Assembly: GCA_004375725.1 (NCBI GenBank)
Contig: SOKS01000153.1
Location: 1-16,032, forward strand
Reading direction: 5' to 3'
DNA length: 16,032 bases
From: Dehalococcoidia bacterium
Lineage (GTDB): Bacteria > Chloroflexota > Dehalococcoidia > Dehalococcoidales > RBG-16-60-22
Positions within the stretch are counted from its first letter, which is position 1. Every line of letters begins with the position of its first letter. The notes below the pieces were generated by a model. The model ran no database searches, was not told the origin of the DNA, and saw nothing but the letters and a program-made list of their open reading frames with translations. Below are positions 6,957 to 14,524 of the stretch, piece by piece. The translations under genes and the position numbers were made by a program.

Positions 6957-7814
6957 TTAAGCCAGGGCTTCCACGCCGCCGGCAATATCCAGCAGCTCTT
7001 TGGTAATCGCCTCCTGACGGGCTTTATTGTAGAGCAGGGTCAACTCGTCAATCAGCTCGGTGGCATTATCCGTCGCGTTCTTCATGGCCACCATCCGCGC
7101 CGACTGCTCGCTGGCGATGGACTCCAGAATGGCATGGTAAACCTCCATCTCAACGAAGCGGGGCAGAAGATTGCTCAATACTGCTTCAGGTCCTGGCTCA
7201 TAAATATATTCCACGTTCTGCGCTGCCGGTATACTGGCCGGTTCCACGGGAAGTAACTGCTGCACACAGGGGTACTGTACCATCGTGGTAACAAACCGTG
7301 CGTAGACCAGGCAGACCAGATCAAAAGCACCTTTGCTATAATCGTCAATCACAATGTGTGCAATGGGCAGCGTATCCATCAGGCTGGGACGGTCACCGAG
7401 GTGAGTGAATTCCGCTATCACCTCTTTGTCACACCGCCGTATAAAATCAAGCCCTTTTCGCCCAACTGCGATAACGCTAACCGGCACCTCCTGCTTCAGA
7501 ATATAGCTGCCAATGGCGCGATTAAGACCGCTGACAAGCCCGCCACACATACCGCGGTCGGGCGTGATATGAACCAGGGCAATTTTTTTTATCTGACGCC
7601 GCTGCAGGAGCGGATGTGGCTCCCGGCCGGCTTCGGTTAAAGCGGCCAGGTCAGCAATGACCTGCTGGATTTTATCCGCGTAGGGCCTACCGGCCAGACC
7701 ACGCTCCTGCGCCCGCCTCATCCTGGAAGCGGCAATCATCTCCATCGCCCTGGTAATCTTGGCCGTACTCCGGACACCCTTTATTCGCCTTTTGATGATA
7801 CGAATATTTGCCAA
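6957..7814 (-). CDS. atpG: ATP synthase F1 subunit gamma
   Basis: Gamma is the rotating central shaft of F1. The protein is 285 aa, normal for bacteria. The N-terminal coiled-coil helix carries the family signature MANIRIIKRRIKGVRSTAKITRAMEMIAASRMRRA (quoted here as MANIRIIKRRIKGV then TRAMEMIAASRMRRA). The Rossmann-like middle contains ITPDRGMCGGLVSGLNRAI, and the C-terminal helix ends MKNATDNATELIDELTLLYNKARQ. Both ends pair as the coiled coil inside the alpha3beta3 hexamer. The start is TTG at 7814, preceded by GGAGG (7825-7821) at six bases. It follows atpA after 52 bases. Confidence 0.96.
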   Translation of the reverse strand: MANIRIIKRRIKGVRSTAKITRAMEMIAASRMRRAQERGLAGRPYADKIQQVIADLAALTEAGREPHPLLQRRQIKKIALVHITPDRGMCGGLVSGLNRAIGSYILKQEVPVSVIAVGRKGLDFIRRCDKEVIAEFTHLGDRPSLMDTLPIAHIVIDDYSKGAFDLVCLVYARFVTTMVQYPCVQQLLPVEPASIPAAQNVEYIYEPGPEAVLSNLLPRFVEMEVYHAILESIASEQSARMVAMKNATDNATELIDELTLLYNKARQEAITKELLDIAGGVEALA

Positions 7815-7866
7815 CTTTTTCCTCCAATTATTTGAAGGTTTGCTGTCCTGGAATTCTTGCTACGCC

Positions 7867-9402
7867 CTAACCCCTGACATACTGGAACATTTCCGGATAA
7901 CTCTGCTCCTTAAACTCCTTAATCGCCTTGATTAAAGCCTTTTCCGTCTCCGAACGTATCTCCTTGTCTTTAGCAATAGATTTAACGATCTCAGGATGAT
8001 TTCCATCCATAAATTGATAAAATTTGGACTCGAAAAGAGCGACTTTATCTACCGCAATATCATCAAGAAAACCGTTGACCGCAGCATACAGTATCATGAC
8101 CTGCCTTTCCAGCGACACAGGCACGAATTGCGGCTGCTTCAAAACCTCGGTGAGCCGCTGCCCGCGTTCCAGCTGGGTCTTGGTGGCTTTATCCAGTTCG
8201 CCAGTGCCAAACTGGGCAAAAGCCGCCAGTTCGCGATACTGGGCCAGTTCCAGGCGCAGCTTACCGGCAACCTGCCTCATGGCCCCGGTCTGGGCTTTAC
8301 CCCCGACACGCGATACCGATAAACCAACATTCACCGCCGGCCTGATGCCGGCATTGAAAAGGTCGGTCTCCAGATATATCTGGCCGTCGGTGATTGAAAT
8401 CACGTTGGTTGGAACGTATGCCGAAAGGTCGCCGGCCTGCGTCTCGATGACGGGCAGCGCGGTCAGTGAACCGCCGCCATATTCCGGTGCATACTTCGCT
8501 GCCCTTTCCAGCAACCGGCTATGCAGGTAGAAGACATCGCCCGGGTAGGCCTCCCTTCCCGGCGGCCGGCGTAGCAGCAGGGAGAGCTGCCGGTATGCCC
8601 AGGCGTGTTTGGTAAGGTCGTCATAGACGACCAGCGCATCCTTGCCATGTTCCATGAACTCCTCACCGATGGCGCAGCCGGCATAAGGCGCCAGGTACTG
8701 AAGGGCGACGGCATCTGAAGCGCTGGCCACCACCACGATAGTATGCTCCATAGCGCCGTGGCTTTCCAGTGTGGCTACCAGTTGCGCCACCTTGGATACC
8801 TTCTGCCCAATCGCCACGTAAATACAGATAAGGTCACCGTCTTTCTGGTTAATGATGGTGTCAATGGCGATGGCCGTTTTACCGGTGGAGCGGTCGCCGA
8901 TAATCAATTCCCGCTGCCCCCGGCCAACGGGAATCAGGCTGTCGACTGCCTTGATGCCGGTCTGTACCGGAGTATCCACGGACTTGCGCAGCACCACATT
9001 GGGTGCCACACGTTCCACGGGACGGGTTCTCTTGGCCTTGATGGGGCCTTTGCCATCAAGAGGACGCCCCATCGGGTCAACGACTCTTCCAATAAGCGCT
9101 TCACCCACCGATACCTCAACAATACGCCCGGTACACCGCACCTCATCGCCTTCCTTGATCTTGAGGTAATCTCCGAGAATTATCGCGGCCACGCTGTCCT
9201 CTTCCAGGTTCAGCGCAATTCCCATAATATCATTGGGGAATGCAAGCAGTTCGTTGTACTTGGCCGAGGTCAGGCCGTGAATGCGGGCAATGCCGTCACC
9301 AATCTCAATAACCGTGCCCACGTCCACCATGGTGACGGTACCACCAAACTGCTTGATTTGCTCTTTCAGCACCGATACGATTTCCTGTCCTCTGGTTGGC
9401 AC
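7867..9402 (-). CDS. atpA: ATP synthase F1 subunit alpha
   Basis: Non-catalytic nucleotide-binding subunit of F1 that supplies the arginine finger to the catalytic sites. It is 511 aa, normal length. The P-loop reads GDRSTGKT at 169-176; nearly all homologues I know have Gln where this has Ser172. The arginine finger is R365 in NVGLSVSRVGGKAQTGAMRQ. The conserved LTKHAWAYRQLSLLLRRPPG and PGDVFYLHSRLLERAAK stretches are present. The start is GTG at 9402, with AAGGAGG (ending at 9411) eight bases upstream. In most bacteria atpA follows atpH directly; here acs and a cNMP-domain gene lie between, 87 bases separating acs from atpA. Confidence 0.97.
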   Translation of the reverse strand: MPTRGQEIVSVLKEQIKQFGGTVTMVDVGTVIEIGDGIARIHGLTSAKYNELLAFPNDIMGIALNLEEDSVAAIILGDYLKIKEGDEVRCTGRIVEVSVGEALIGRVVDPMGRPLDGKGPIKAKRTRPVERVAPNVVLRKSVDTPVQTGIKAVDSLIPVGRGQRELIIGDRSTGKTAIAIDTIINQKDGDLICIYVAIGQKVSKVAQLVATLESHGAMEHTIVVVASASDAVALQYLAPYAGCAIGEEFMEHGKDALVVYDDLTKHAWAYRQLSLLLRRPPGREAYPGDVFYLHSRLLERAAKYAPEYGGGSLTALPVIETQAGDLSAYVPTNVISITDGQIYLETDLFNAGIRPAVNVGLSVSRVGGKAQTGAMRQVAGKLRLELAQYRELAAFAQFGTGELDKATKTQLERGQRLTEVLKQPQFVPVSLERQVMILYAAVNGFLDDIAVDKVALFESKFYQFMDGNHPEIVKSIAKDKEIRSETEKALIKAIKEFKEQSYPEMFQYVRG

Positions 9403-9432
9403 CGGAGCTACCTCCTTTCCGCTCTTTGGTTT

Positions 9433-9449
9433 CGTCAGCTTTGCCGACG
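9433..9449 (-). other. short hairpin in the acs-atpA gap
   Basis: On the - strand CGTCGGC AAA GCTGACG can fold into a 7-bp stem (one G-U pair) with a 3-base loop. No T-run follows, so it is not an intrinsic terminator. It lies between the acs stop and the atpA SD, where an mRNA processing or stability element could separate the expression of the two genes; that role is a guess. Confidence 0.4.
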
Positions 9450-9489
9450 GTGAATCATCTCTGAGTTAATTTATTTAAACTTTATTATT

Positions 9490-11457
9490 TTACAGCCGGT
9501 CCTCGACGAGGCTCTCCACAACCGACGGGTCAGCCAGGGTGCTGGTATCACCCAGGTTATTGACATCCCCGGCGGCAATCTTGACCAGGATACGACGCAT
9601 GATTTTTCCACTCCTGGTCTTGGGCAGACCTTCCGCAAACTGGATTTTGTCCGGCAGGGCGATGGGGCCGATTTCCTTGCGAACATGGGCGACGAGCTGC
9701 TTCTTGAGCTCCTCCGTACCTTCCCGCCCGGCCTTTAAAGTAACGTAAGCGTAAATACCCTGTCCTTTGACCTCGTGGGGCATGCCGACCACGGCCGCCT
9801 CGACCACGTTTTCATGAGAAACGAGAGCGCTTTCGACTTCGGCAGTACCGATGCGGTGACCGGAAACATTTATCACATCATCGATACGTCCCATCAGCCA
9901 GTAGTAGCCGTCCTCATCAATCCTCGCGCCGTCACCGGTAGTGTAAACGCCCGGGAAGCGGACAAAGTACGTCTCTTTAAACCGCTTCGGGTCACCGTAA
10001 ACACCGCGCATCAGACCGGGCCAGGGCTGTTTTATCACCAGGTAACCGCCTTCATTCACCCCCACTGCCGAGGCATCTTCCCGCAGTATGGCCGGCTCGA
10101 TGCCAAAGAAAGGCACACCGGCGGAACCGGGTTTGGCCGGCATGGCGCCGGGCAAGGTGGTGATCAGAATACCTCCGGTCTCAGTCTGCCACCAGGTATC
10201 CACAACGGGGCACCTTTTCTTCCCGATGACGTTGTAGTACCACATCCATGCCTCGGGATTAATCGGTTCACCCACGGTGCCCAGAAGTCGCAGGGAGCTT
10301 AAATCATGTTTGTTGGGCCACTCTTCACCCTCGCGCATTAAAGCGCGAATTGCCGTTGGTGCCGTGTAGAAAATATTGACCTGATACTTCTCCACGATAT
10401 TCCAGAAACGGTCTGGATGCGGGTAGGTGGGGGTACCCTCGAACATAATACACGTGGCGCCAAAGGCCAGGGGGCCGTAGACAATGTAGGAATGACCGGT
10501 CACCCAGCCAATGTCCGCCGTGCACCAGAAAACGTCCTCTTCCTTGACATCAAATATCCACTTGAATGTCAGATATGTATGCAGCAGATAGCCTGCCTGG
10601 GTGTGCATCACACCCTTCGGTTTGCCAGTGCTGCCGCTGGTGTAAAGGATGAAGAGGGGGTCTTCTGCATCCAGTACCGCAACATCGCAGACGGGCTTTA
10701 TCTCAACGCTGGCCATAAGGTCATGCCACCACTGGTCACGGCCCTCCTTCATGGGCACGCCGATATCCGCCCGCTTTACCGCAATGACGTTCTTTACATC
10801 GGGACAGGACTCAAGCGCCTGGTCAGCATTATCCTTACTGCGAATAACGCGCCCACCGCGATAGTAACCATCACAGCAGATCAGTGTTCCTGAGTCACAA
10901 TCCAGTATTCGGTCGCGCAACGCTTCCGCGCTGAAGCCGCCAAAGATGACGCTGTGAATGGCGCCGATCCGGGCACAGGCCAGCATGGCAATGGGCAACT
11001 CGAGTACCATGGGCAGATATATTGAGACGCGGTCGCCCTTCTTCACACCCAGCCTTCGCAGCACGTTGGCGAACTTGCAGACCTCGCGGTAGAGCTGCTG
11101 GTAGGTCATTACCTTGGTATCACCTATGTCGCCTTCCCAGATGAGCGCTGCTTTATTCCGGCGCCACGTTCCGATGTGACGGTCTAGGCAGTTATAGCTC
11201 ACGTTCAGTTTACCGCCGGTGAACCATTGATGCTTGCCCTCGGCAAAATCAGCGTCCACCACCTTGTCCCATTTCGTGAACCAGTCGAGCTGCTCCGCCA
11301 TTTCCCCCCAGAACCCTTCCGGGTCTTCGAGCGAACGCTGGTATAATTTTTTATATTCATCCATACTCTTGATGTATGCTGACTCGGTAAATTCCTTCGG
11401 GGGTTTAAAACTTCTCTTCTCCCCCATCATTGAAGTAATCCCCTTAACTTCGCTCAT
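9490..11457 (-). CDS. acs: acetyl-CoA synthetase (AMP-forming acetate-CoA ligase)
   Basis: Acs converts acetate, CoA and ATP to acetyl-CoA, AMP and PPi, the high-affinity route of acetate uptake. From ATG 11457 the protein is 655 aa, the normal length. Adenylate-forming motifs are YTSGSTGKPKG (272-282), the acetate-pocket motif DTWWQTETGG (420-429, whose Trp limits the substrate to short acids), YTTGD near 507, GRIDDVINVSGHR near 525-535, and PKTRSGKIMRR whose Lys618 is the residue acetylated in regulated homologues. ATG 11457 has GGAGG five bases upstream; an in-frame TTG at 11490 lacks an SD. It sits inside the ATP synthase operon, 110 bases after the cNMP-domain gene, and I see no clear promoter in that gap. 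Confidence 0.96.
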   Translation of the reverse strand: MSEVKGITSMMGEKRSFKPPKEFTESAYIKSMDEYKKLYQRSLEDPEGFWGEMAEQLDWFTKWDKVVDADFAEGKHQWFTGGKLNVSYNCLDRHIGTWRRNKAALIWEGDIGDTKVMTYQQLYREVCKFANVLRRLGVKKGDRVSIYLPMVLELPIAMLACARIGAIHSVIFGGFSAEALRDRILDCDSGTLICCDGYYRGGRVIRSKDNADQALESCPDVKNVIAVKRADIGVPMKEGRDQWWHDLMASVEIKPVCDVAVLDAEDPLFILYTSGSTGKPKGVMHTQAGYLLHTYLTFKWIFDVKEEDVFWCTADIGWVTGHSYIVYGPLAFGATCIMFEGTPTYPHPDRFWNIVEKYQVNIFYTAPTAIRALMREGEEWPNKHDLSSLRLLGTVGEPINPEAWMWYYNVIGKKRCPVVDTWWQTETGGILITTLPGAMPAKPGSAGVPFFGIEPAILREDASAVGVNEGGYLVIKQPWPGLMRGVYGDPKRFKETYFVRFPGVYTTGDGARIDEDGYYWLMGRIDDVINVSGHRIGTAEVESALVSHENVVEAAVVGMPHEVKGQGIYAYVTLKAGREGTEELKKQLVAHVRKEIGPIALPDKIQFAEGLPKTRSGKIMRRILVKIAAGDVNNLGDTSTLADPSVVESLVEDRL

Positions 11458-11566
11458 CCAGTCCTCCGTCCAGTTCTCAACCGCTTTCAATACGGTGCGC
11501 TTCGTTTGCTTCTCCTGACTACATTAAATCTTTAATAATCGCCGACTACAGAATAGCTGATATTCA

Positions 11567-12022
11567 CTAATCCTCTGCCGTAACTCCCATCAACTGCGTA
11601 TAGGCACTATTAAGCCTATTGGCTATGGTCTGAGCGACGCTTCGATGCATTTTACACCCGATGGGAGGATTGGCCTGGCACAACTGGGCAAGCTCCTGGC
11701 CATTAAATGACAGCACCTTTGTGGTCTCGATGGCTCTCACCGTGCTGAACATACGATGGGGAGGCAGTATTGCCGACCAGCACACCAGATCAAAGTTAGA
11801 TGCCGCCTGAATCTGGCGATGCATCATCGGGCCCAGTTCCAGATATATGCCAACGAGACCGTCTTCAATAATGAATGCCTTTTTCTGGCTCCTGCCCTGC
11901 TTACCCAGGCTTTCCCCAACTTCATAGACCTCGCTGGTTGCCATACCGGCAATGAATTTTAATTGCTCCTCATCCAGGTCACGAAACATGGGACATCGCT
12001 TCAGCACCTCGATCTTTTCCAT
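11567..12022 (-). CDS. stand-alone cyclic-nucleotide-binding-domain protein (no HTH)
   Basis: A 151-aa protein made only of a cNMP-binding (cupin-like) domain: LKRCPMFRDLDEEQLKFIAG is the usual N-terminal helix, followed by beta strands (SEVYEVGESLGKQGRSQKKA, IIEDGLVGIYLE) and a C-terminal helix. The phosphate-binding cassette, normally FGE(L/I)AL then PR-A-V, reads CWSAILPPHRMFSTVRA: the Glu that contacts the ribose is lost and one Arg is kept, so binding of cAMP or cGMP is doubtful. There is no DNA-binding helix-turn-helix, so it is not a Crp/Fnr regulator. ATG 12022 has AGGAGG six bases upstream. It lies between atpH (40-base gap) and acs. A role sensing a ligand for Acs or ATP synthase control is possible but unproven. 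Confidence 0.78.
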   Translation of the reverse strand: MEKIEVLKRCPMFRDLDEEQLKFIAGMATSEVYEVGESLGKQGRSQKKAFIIEDGLVGIYLELGPMMHRQIQAASNFDLVCWSAILPPHRMFSTVRAIETTKVLSFNGQELAQLCQANPPIGCKMHRSVAQTIANRLNSAYTQLMGVTAED

Positions 12023-12062
12023 TCTGAACCTCCTCAATCTTTCTCAAGCTGGCTTTTCAAGG

Positions 12063-12602
12063 TTACCTTTCAGCACCGGCCAGTTCCTTCTTTAACGCTG
12101 CCAGCTTGCTCCGGGTGCTGCCGTCCAGTATCTGGTCCCCTATCCGGGCGATAAATCCGCCGATTACATCAGGATTTACCTCTGATTTGATTTCAACCTT
12201 CTTGCCCACAATGCGTCCGAGATGCCTGGCCAGCTTCTGTTCATCCTCTTTGGCCAGCGGAACCGCCGTAGTCACCTCAGCCAGCGCTATACCACGGTGG
12301 CTATTCCACAGCCGCTGGTACTCATCAGCAATTTCACCAATAATATCAAGCCTGCTTTTGCTGATAAGCAAGAGAACCAGATTCAAAAGCAGTGGATTTA
12401 CCTCTTTCATCTGCCCGGATAGCAGTTTCGATTTCTCCGCAAAATGGATTTTGGGACTTTCCAGAAACGCCGCAAAATCCTTATCGTTTACTGCCTGGAC
12501 AATCTTTTCCAGATCAGATTGCCAGCGTTCTAGCTCGCCTGCCTCCAGTGCGATTTCAAACACCGCCTGCGCATATCGTTTCGAGTAGGCTCTTCTCGCC
12601 AC
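12063..12602 (-). CDS. atpH: ATP synthase F1 subunit delta
   Basis: Delta links the top of F1 to the peripheral stalk (b subunits). The product is 179 aa from GTG 12602, reading ARRAYSKRYAQAVFEIALEA, the family's N-terminal signature. The helical domain fills about 1-105 (LLISKSRLDIIGEIADEYQRL), and the C-terminal part contains the conserved EIKSEVNPDVIGGFIARIGD followed by LDGSTRSKLAALKKEL. An in-frame GTG two codons upstream (12608) abuts the SD; the chosen GTG has AGGAG at five bases. It follows atpF closely. Confidence 0.95.
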   Translation of the reverse strand: MARRAYSKRYAQAVFEIALEAGELERWQSDLEKIVQAVNDKDFAAFLESPKIHFAEKSKLLSGQMKEVNPLLLNLVLLLISKSRLDIIGEIADEYQRLWNSHRGIALAEVTTAVPLAKEDEQKLARHLGRIVGKKVEIKSEVNPDVIGGFIARIGDQILDGSTRSKLAALKKELAGAER

Positions 12603-12622
12603 GTCCACTCCTCTAGAATTGT

Positions 12623-13132
12623 TTATTCCTTTTTCAGGGCATCGCTCTCTTCCATAATTTTTGCAATGAGCTCGCGATGCGCCTCCTTATCCAGCGAACG
12701 GTCAATGACTTTCTCCGCCGCCGCGATGGTGAGGTCGGCCACTTCCTTTCGCAACTCGCTGATGGCCTCGTCTCGCTCCCGCTGAATCTCGCTGCGCGCC
12801 CGGGTGATGAGCGCTTCCGCTTCCTGCCTGGCGCTTTGCTTTGCTTTTTCCTTGATTCCCTCGCCCGCCTGCACCGCCTGATCGATACGCTTCTGCCCTT
12901 CCTTGCTGGCTATGGCCAGTTGCTTCTTCACCTCTTCTCCGGCCCGGGCAGCCTGCTCCTTGATAGCATCTGCCTGTTCCAGGCTGTCCTTGACTCTTCT
13001 GGAACGCTCGTCAAGCATTCTCATCACCGGTTTGTAGGCAACAAAGTAGAGGACCACGAGCAGAATCGCCACGTTTACAATCTGTGCCAGCAATGTCGGC
13101 ACATTAATGCCAAGTCCGGCAAGTCCCTCCAT
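12623..13132 (-). CDS. atpF: ATP synthase F0 subunit b
   Basis: Subunit b forms the peripheral stalk that holds F1 against rotation. From ATG 13132 it is 169 aa: one N-terminal membrane helix (about 12-32, LLAQIVNVAILLVVLYFVAY, then KPVMRML), followed by a long charged coiled coil rich in Glu, Lys, Arg and Ala (DSLEQADAIKEQAARAGEEV and on) and the C-terminal delta-contact region (ADLTIAAAEKVIDRSLDK). The start is placed by GGGGG six bases upstream; an in-frame TTG at 13153 adds seven residues without a proper SD. Only one b gene is present. A 35-codon ORF separates it from atpE. Confidence 0.95.
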   Translation of the reverse strand: MEGLAGLGINVPTLLAQIVNVAILLVVLYFVAYKPVMRMLDERSRRVKDSLEQADAIKEQAARAGEEVKKQLAIASKEGQKRIDQAVQAGEGIKEKAKQSARQEAEALITRARSEIQRERDEAISELRKEVADLTIAAAEKVIDRSLDKEAHRELIAKIMEESDALKKE

Positions 13133-13160
13133 GCTTTGCCCCCTTTTATCCAATACTAAG

Positions 13161-13268
13161 TTAAAAGGCGAGAATCGCCGCCACCACCAGGCCGGCGAAA
13201 ATCAGCGCCCCAAGCACCACGGCAGCAATAATAACCCCGATAGACAGAGGTATTCCATCATGTTCCAT
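13161..13268 (-). CDS. 35-aa single-helix membrane protein between atpE and atpF
   Basis: A short gene too small for routine calling. ATG 13268 is preceded by a perfect AAGGAGG (ending at 13274) at five bases, and 35 codons follow to TAA at 13161. The product begins MEHDGIPLS, then a single uninterrupted hydrophobic helix of about 26 residues rich in Ala, Gly, Val, Ile and Leu (IGVIIAAVVLGALIFAGLVV is its core), ending in Phe. It has no charged residue inside the helix, so it is not a c subunit (one helix, no carboxylate, no polar loop), nor does it match AtpI/AtpZ. Position (18 bases after atpE, 28 before the atpF ATG), strand and SD strength make it a likely translated member of the operon. 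I do not recognise the family; a small F0 accessory or assembly protein is the natural inference. Confidence 0.72.
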   Translation of the reverse strand: MEHDGIPLSIGVIIAAVVLGALIFAGLVVAAILAF

Positions 13269-13286
13269 AATTACCTCCTTAATACG

Positions 13287-13517
13287 CTAGACAATCAGCG
13301 CCAGGATAATGGCGATGATCAACGCGTAAATACCGATCGCTTCGCAGAAAGCAGTTACCAGAATCATATTGGTCATTATCGGACCGCTTGCTTCTGGATT
13401 GCGGGCTATTCCCTGAAGTGCCGCGTAGCCAATAAGCCCGATTCCCAGTGCCGGCCCCAGTAAGCCCAGTCCGGCCGTCAGCCCCACGGCCAACATTTTC
13501 ATCGTTACTGGATCCAT
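13287..13517 (-). CDS. atpE: ATP synthase F0 subunit c
   Basis: Subunit c oligomerises into the ion-driven rotor ring. From ATG 13517 it is 76 aa: helix 1 with the Gly-rich GLGLLGPALGIGLIGYAAL, the polar loop ARNPEA (R39-N40-P41), and helix 2 with the ion-binding carboxylate E59 in TAFCEAIGIYALII. Residues that mark sodium enzymes (Gln in helix 1, Ser after the Glu) are Ile26 and Ala60 here, so proton coupling is predicted. AAGGAGG lies seven bases upstream of the ATG; an in-frame TTG two codons earlier is discounted. Confidence 0.97.
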   Translation of the reverse strand: MDPVTMKMLAVGLTAGLGLLGPALGIGLIGYAALQGIARNPEASGPIMTNMILVTAFCEAIGIYALIIAIILALIV

Positions 13518-13564
13518 ATTCAAACCTCCTTAAAACGATTTGCCCAAGGTATATTTATCTTATA

Positions 13565-14524
13565 TCAAGCCGGCTCATTCCCATGATGGGTCACTGCCAT
13601 GGTCAGAAAGACCAGGGTCAGTCCGGCAAAGATGAGCGCCTGAACAAAACCAACGAGCAGCTCGAGACCGTAGAACGGCAAGGCAAATACCCATGGTATC
13701 AGGAAGGCCGCGATGAGCAGCAGTATTTCTCCAGCGGTCATATTGCCAAAAAGACGGAAGGTGAAGCTGACAATGCGCACCATTTCACTCAGTGTTTCCA
13801 GAAGCCCGACGAAGATATAAATGAAGCCGGTAAACAGTCCGCCCAGCCCGGCCCGCAGCCTGCCCCTGACGATATGCCCGATGCTCCTGAAAAATTGCCC
13901 CGCGTTGAAAAATTTACCCAGATAACGGAGACCCAGCGATTTCAAACCAAAGTATTCAACAAAGACAAATGAAATCAGCGCCAGTGCCAGAGGCATATTG
14001 ATATCGGTATTGGCGCCACGGAGCAGATGCACATGTTCACCCTCAGCGTTGGTTATGAATATCGAGCCAAAGCCGGGAATCAAGCTCAGCCAGGCATTGA
14101 AGGCAACGAAAAGGAAAATGGTGGTCACTATCGGGAAAAACCGCCGCCCGTTTTCCTCCCCGGCGACTCTCTGGCAGAAGCCACAGAGCCAGCCGAGTAA
14201 AAACTCAAATGCGCTCTGCAGCCTTCCGGGTACAACCTTCATGCGACGCGTAATTACGTATGACAGACAGATCAGAACAAACATCGTAATCCAGGCGCCG
14301 ATAATACTGTTGGCGACGGGAAAGCCAAAGATATGAAACACCGTTTCTGCCGGAAGCTTGAACTCTGGATGAGGCAAGCTGAGCCATGCCGGCAACCCCA
14401 GGTCACCAAACATGCTTCTTCCCATAGGACCAACCAGGAAGCCAGCAACGAACAGAAAGACGGTAAAGAACAGTACTCCTGCCAGAAGAGGTCGTGGCAT
14501 CCCCAGAACTCTCCGCTTTGCCAT
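13565..14524 (-). CDS. atpB: ATP synthase F0 subunit a
   Basis: Subunit a provides the two half-channels for protons beside the c ring. It is 319 aa, somewhat longer than the E. coli protein (271). Several hydrophobic segments are evident (about 13-33, 70-92, 132-152, 178-195, 232-250, 262-285, 290-311). The essential Arg is R257 in SFTFRLFGNMTAGEILL. TDINMPLALALISF and ELLVGFVQALIFAGLTLVFL are also characteristic. The extra length includes an N-terminal membrane segment and an insertion around 195-225. The start codon overlaps the atpZ stop as TAATG, implying translational coupling. Confidence 0.96.
   Translation of the reverse strand: MAKRRVLGMPRPLLAGVLFFTVFLFVAGFLVGPMGRSMFGDLGLPAWLSLPHPEFKLPAETVFHIFGFPVANSIIGAWITMFVLICLSYVITRRMKVVPGRLQSAFEFLLGWLCGFCQRVAGEENGRRFFPIVTTIFLFVAFNAWLSLIPGFGSIFITNAEGEHVHLLRGANTDINMPLALALISFVFVEYFGLKSLGLRYLGKFFNAGQFFRSIGHIVRGRLRAGLGGLFTGFIYIFVGLLETLSEMVRIVSFTFRLFGNMTAGEILLLIAAFLIPWVFALPFYGLELLVGFVQALIFAGLTLVFLTMAVTHHGNEPA

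Noticed and set aside
8743..9453. 236-codon open frame on the + strand opposite atpA
   Set aside because: It is fully antisense to the well-conserved atpA, has no SD and its translation resembles no protein family; a codon-bias shadow.
11457..11566. Search for a separate acs promoter in the gap after the cNMP-domain gene
   Set aside because: Several AT-rich -10-like words occur (TATTAA, TTTAAT) but none has a fitting -35 or TGn extension.
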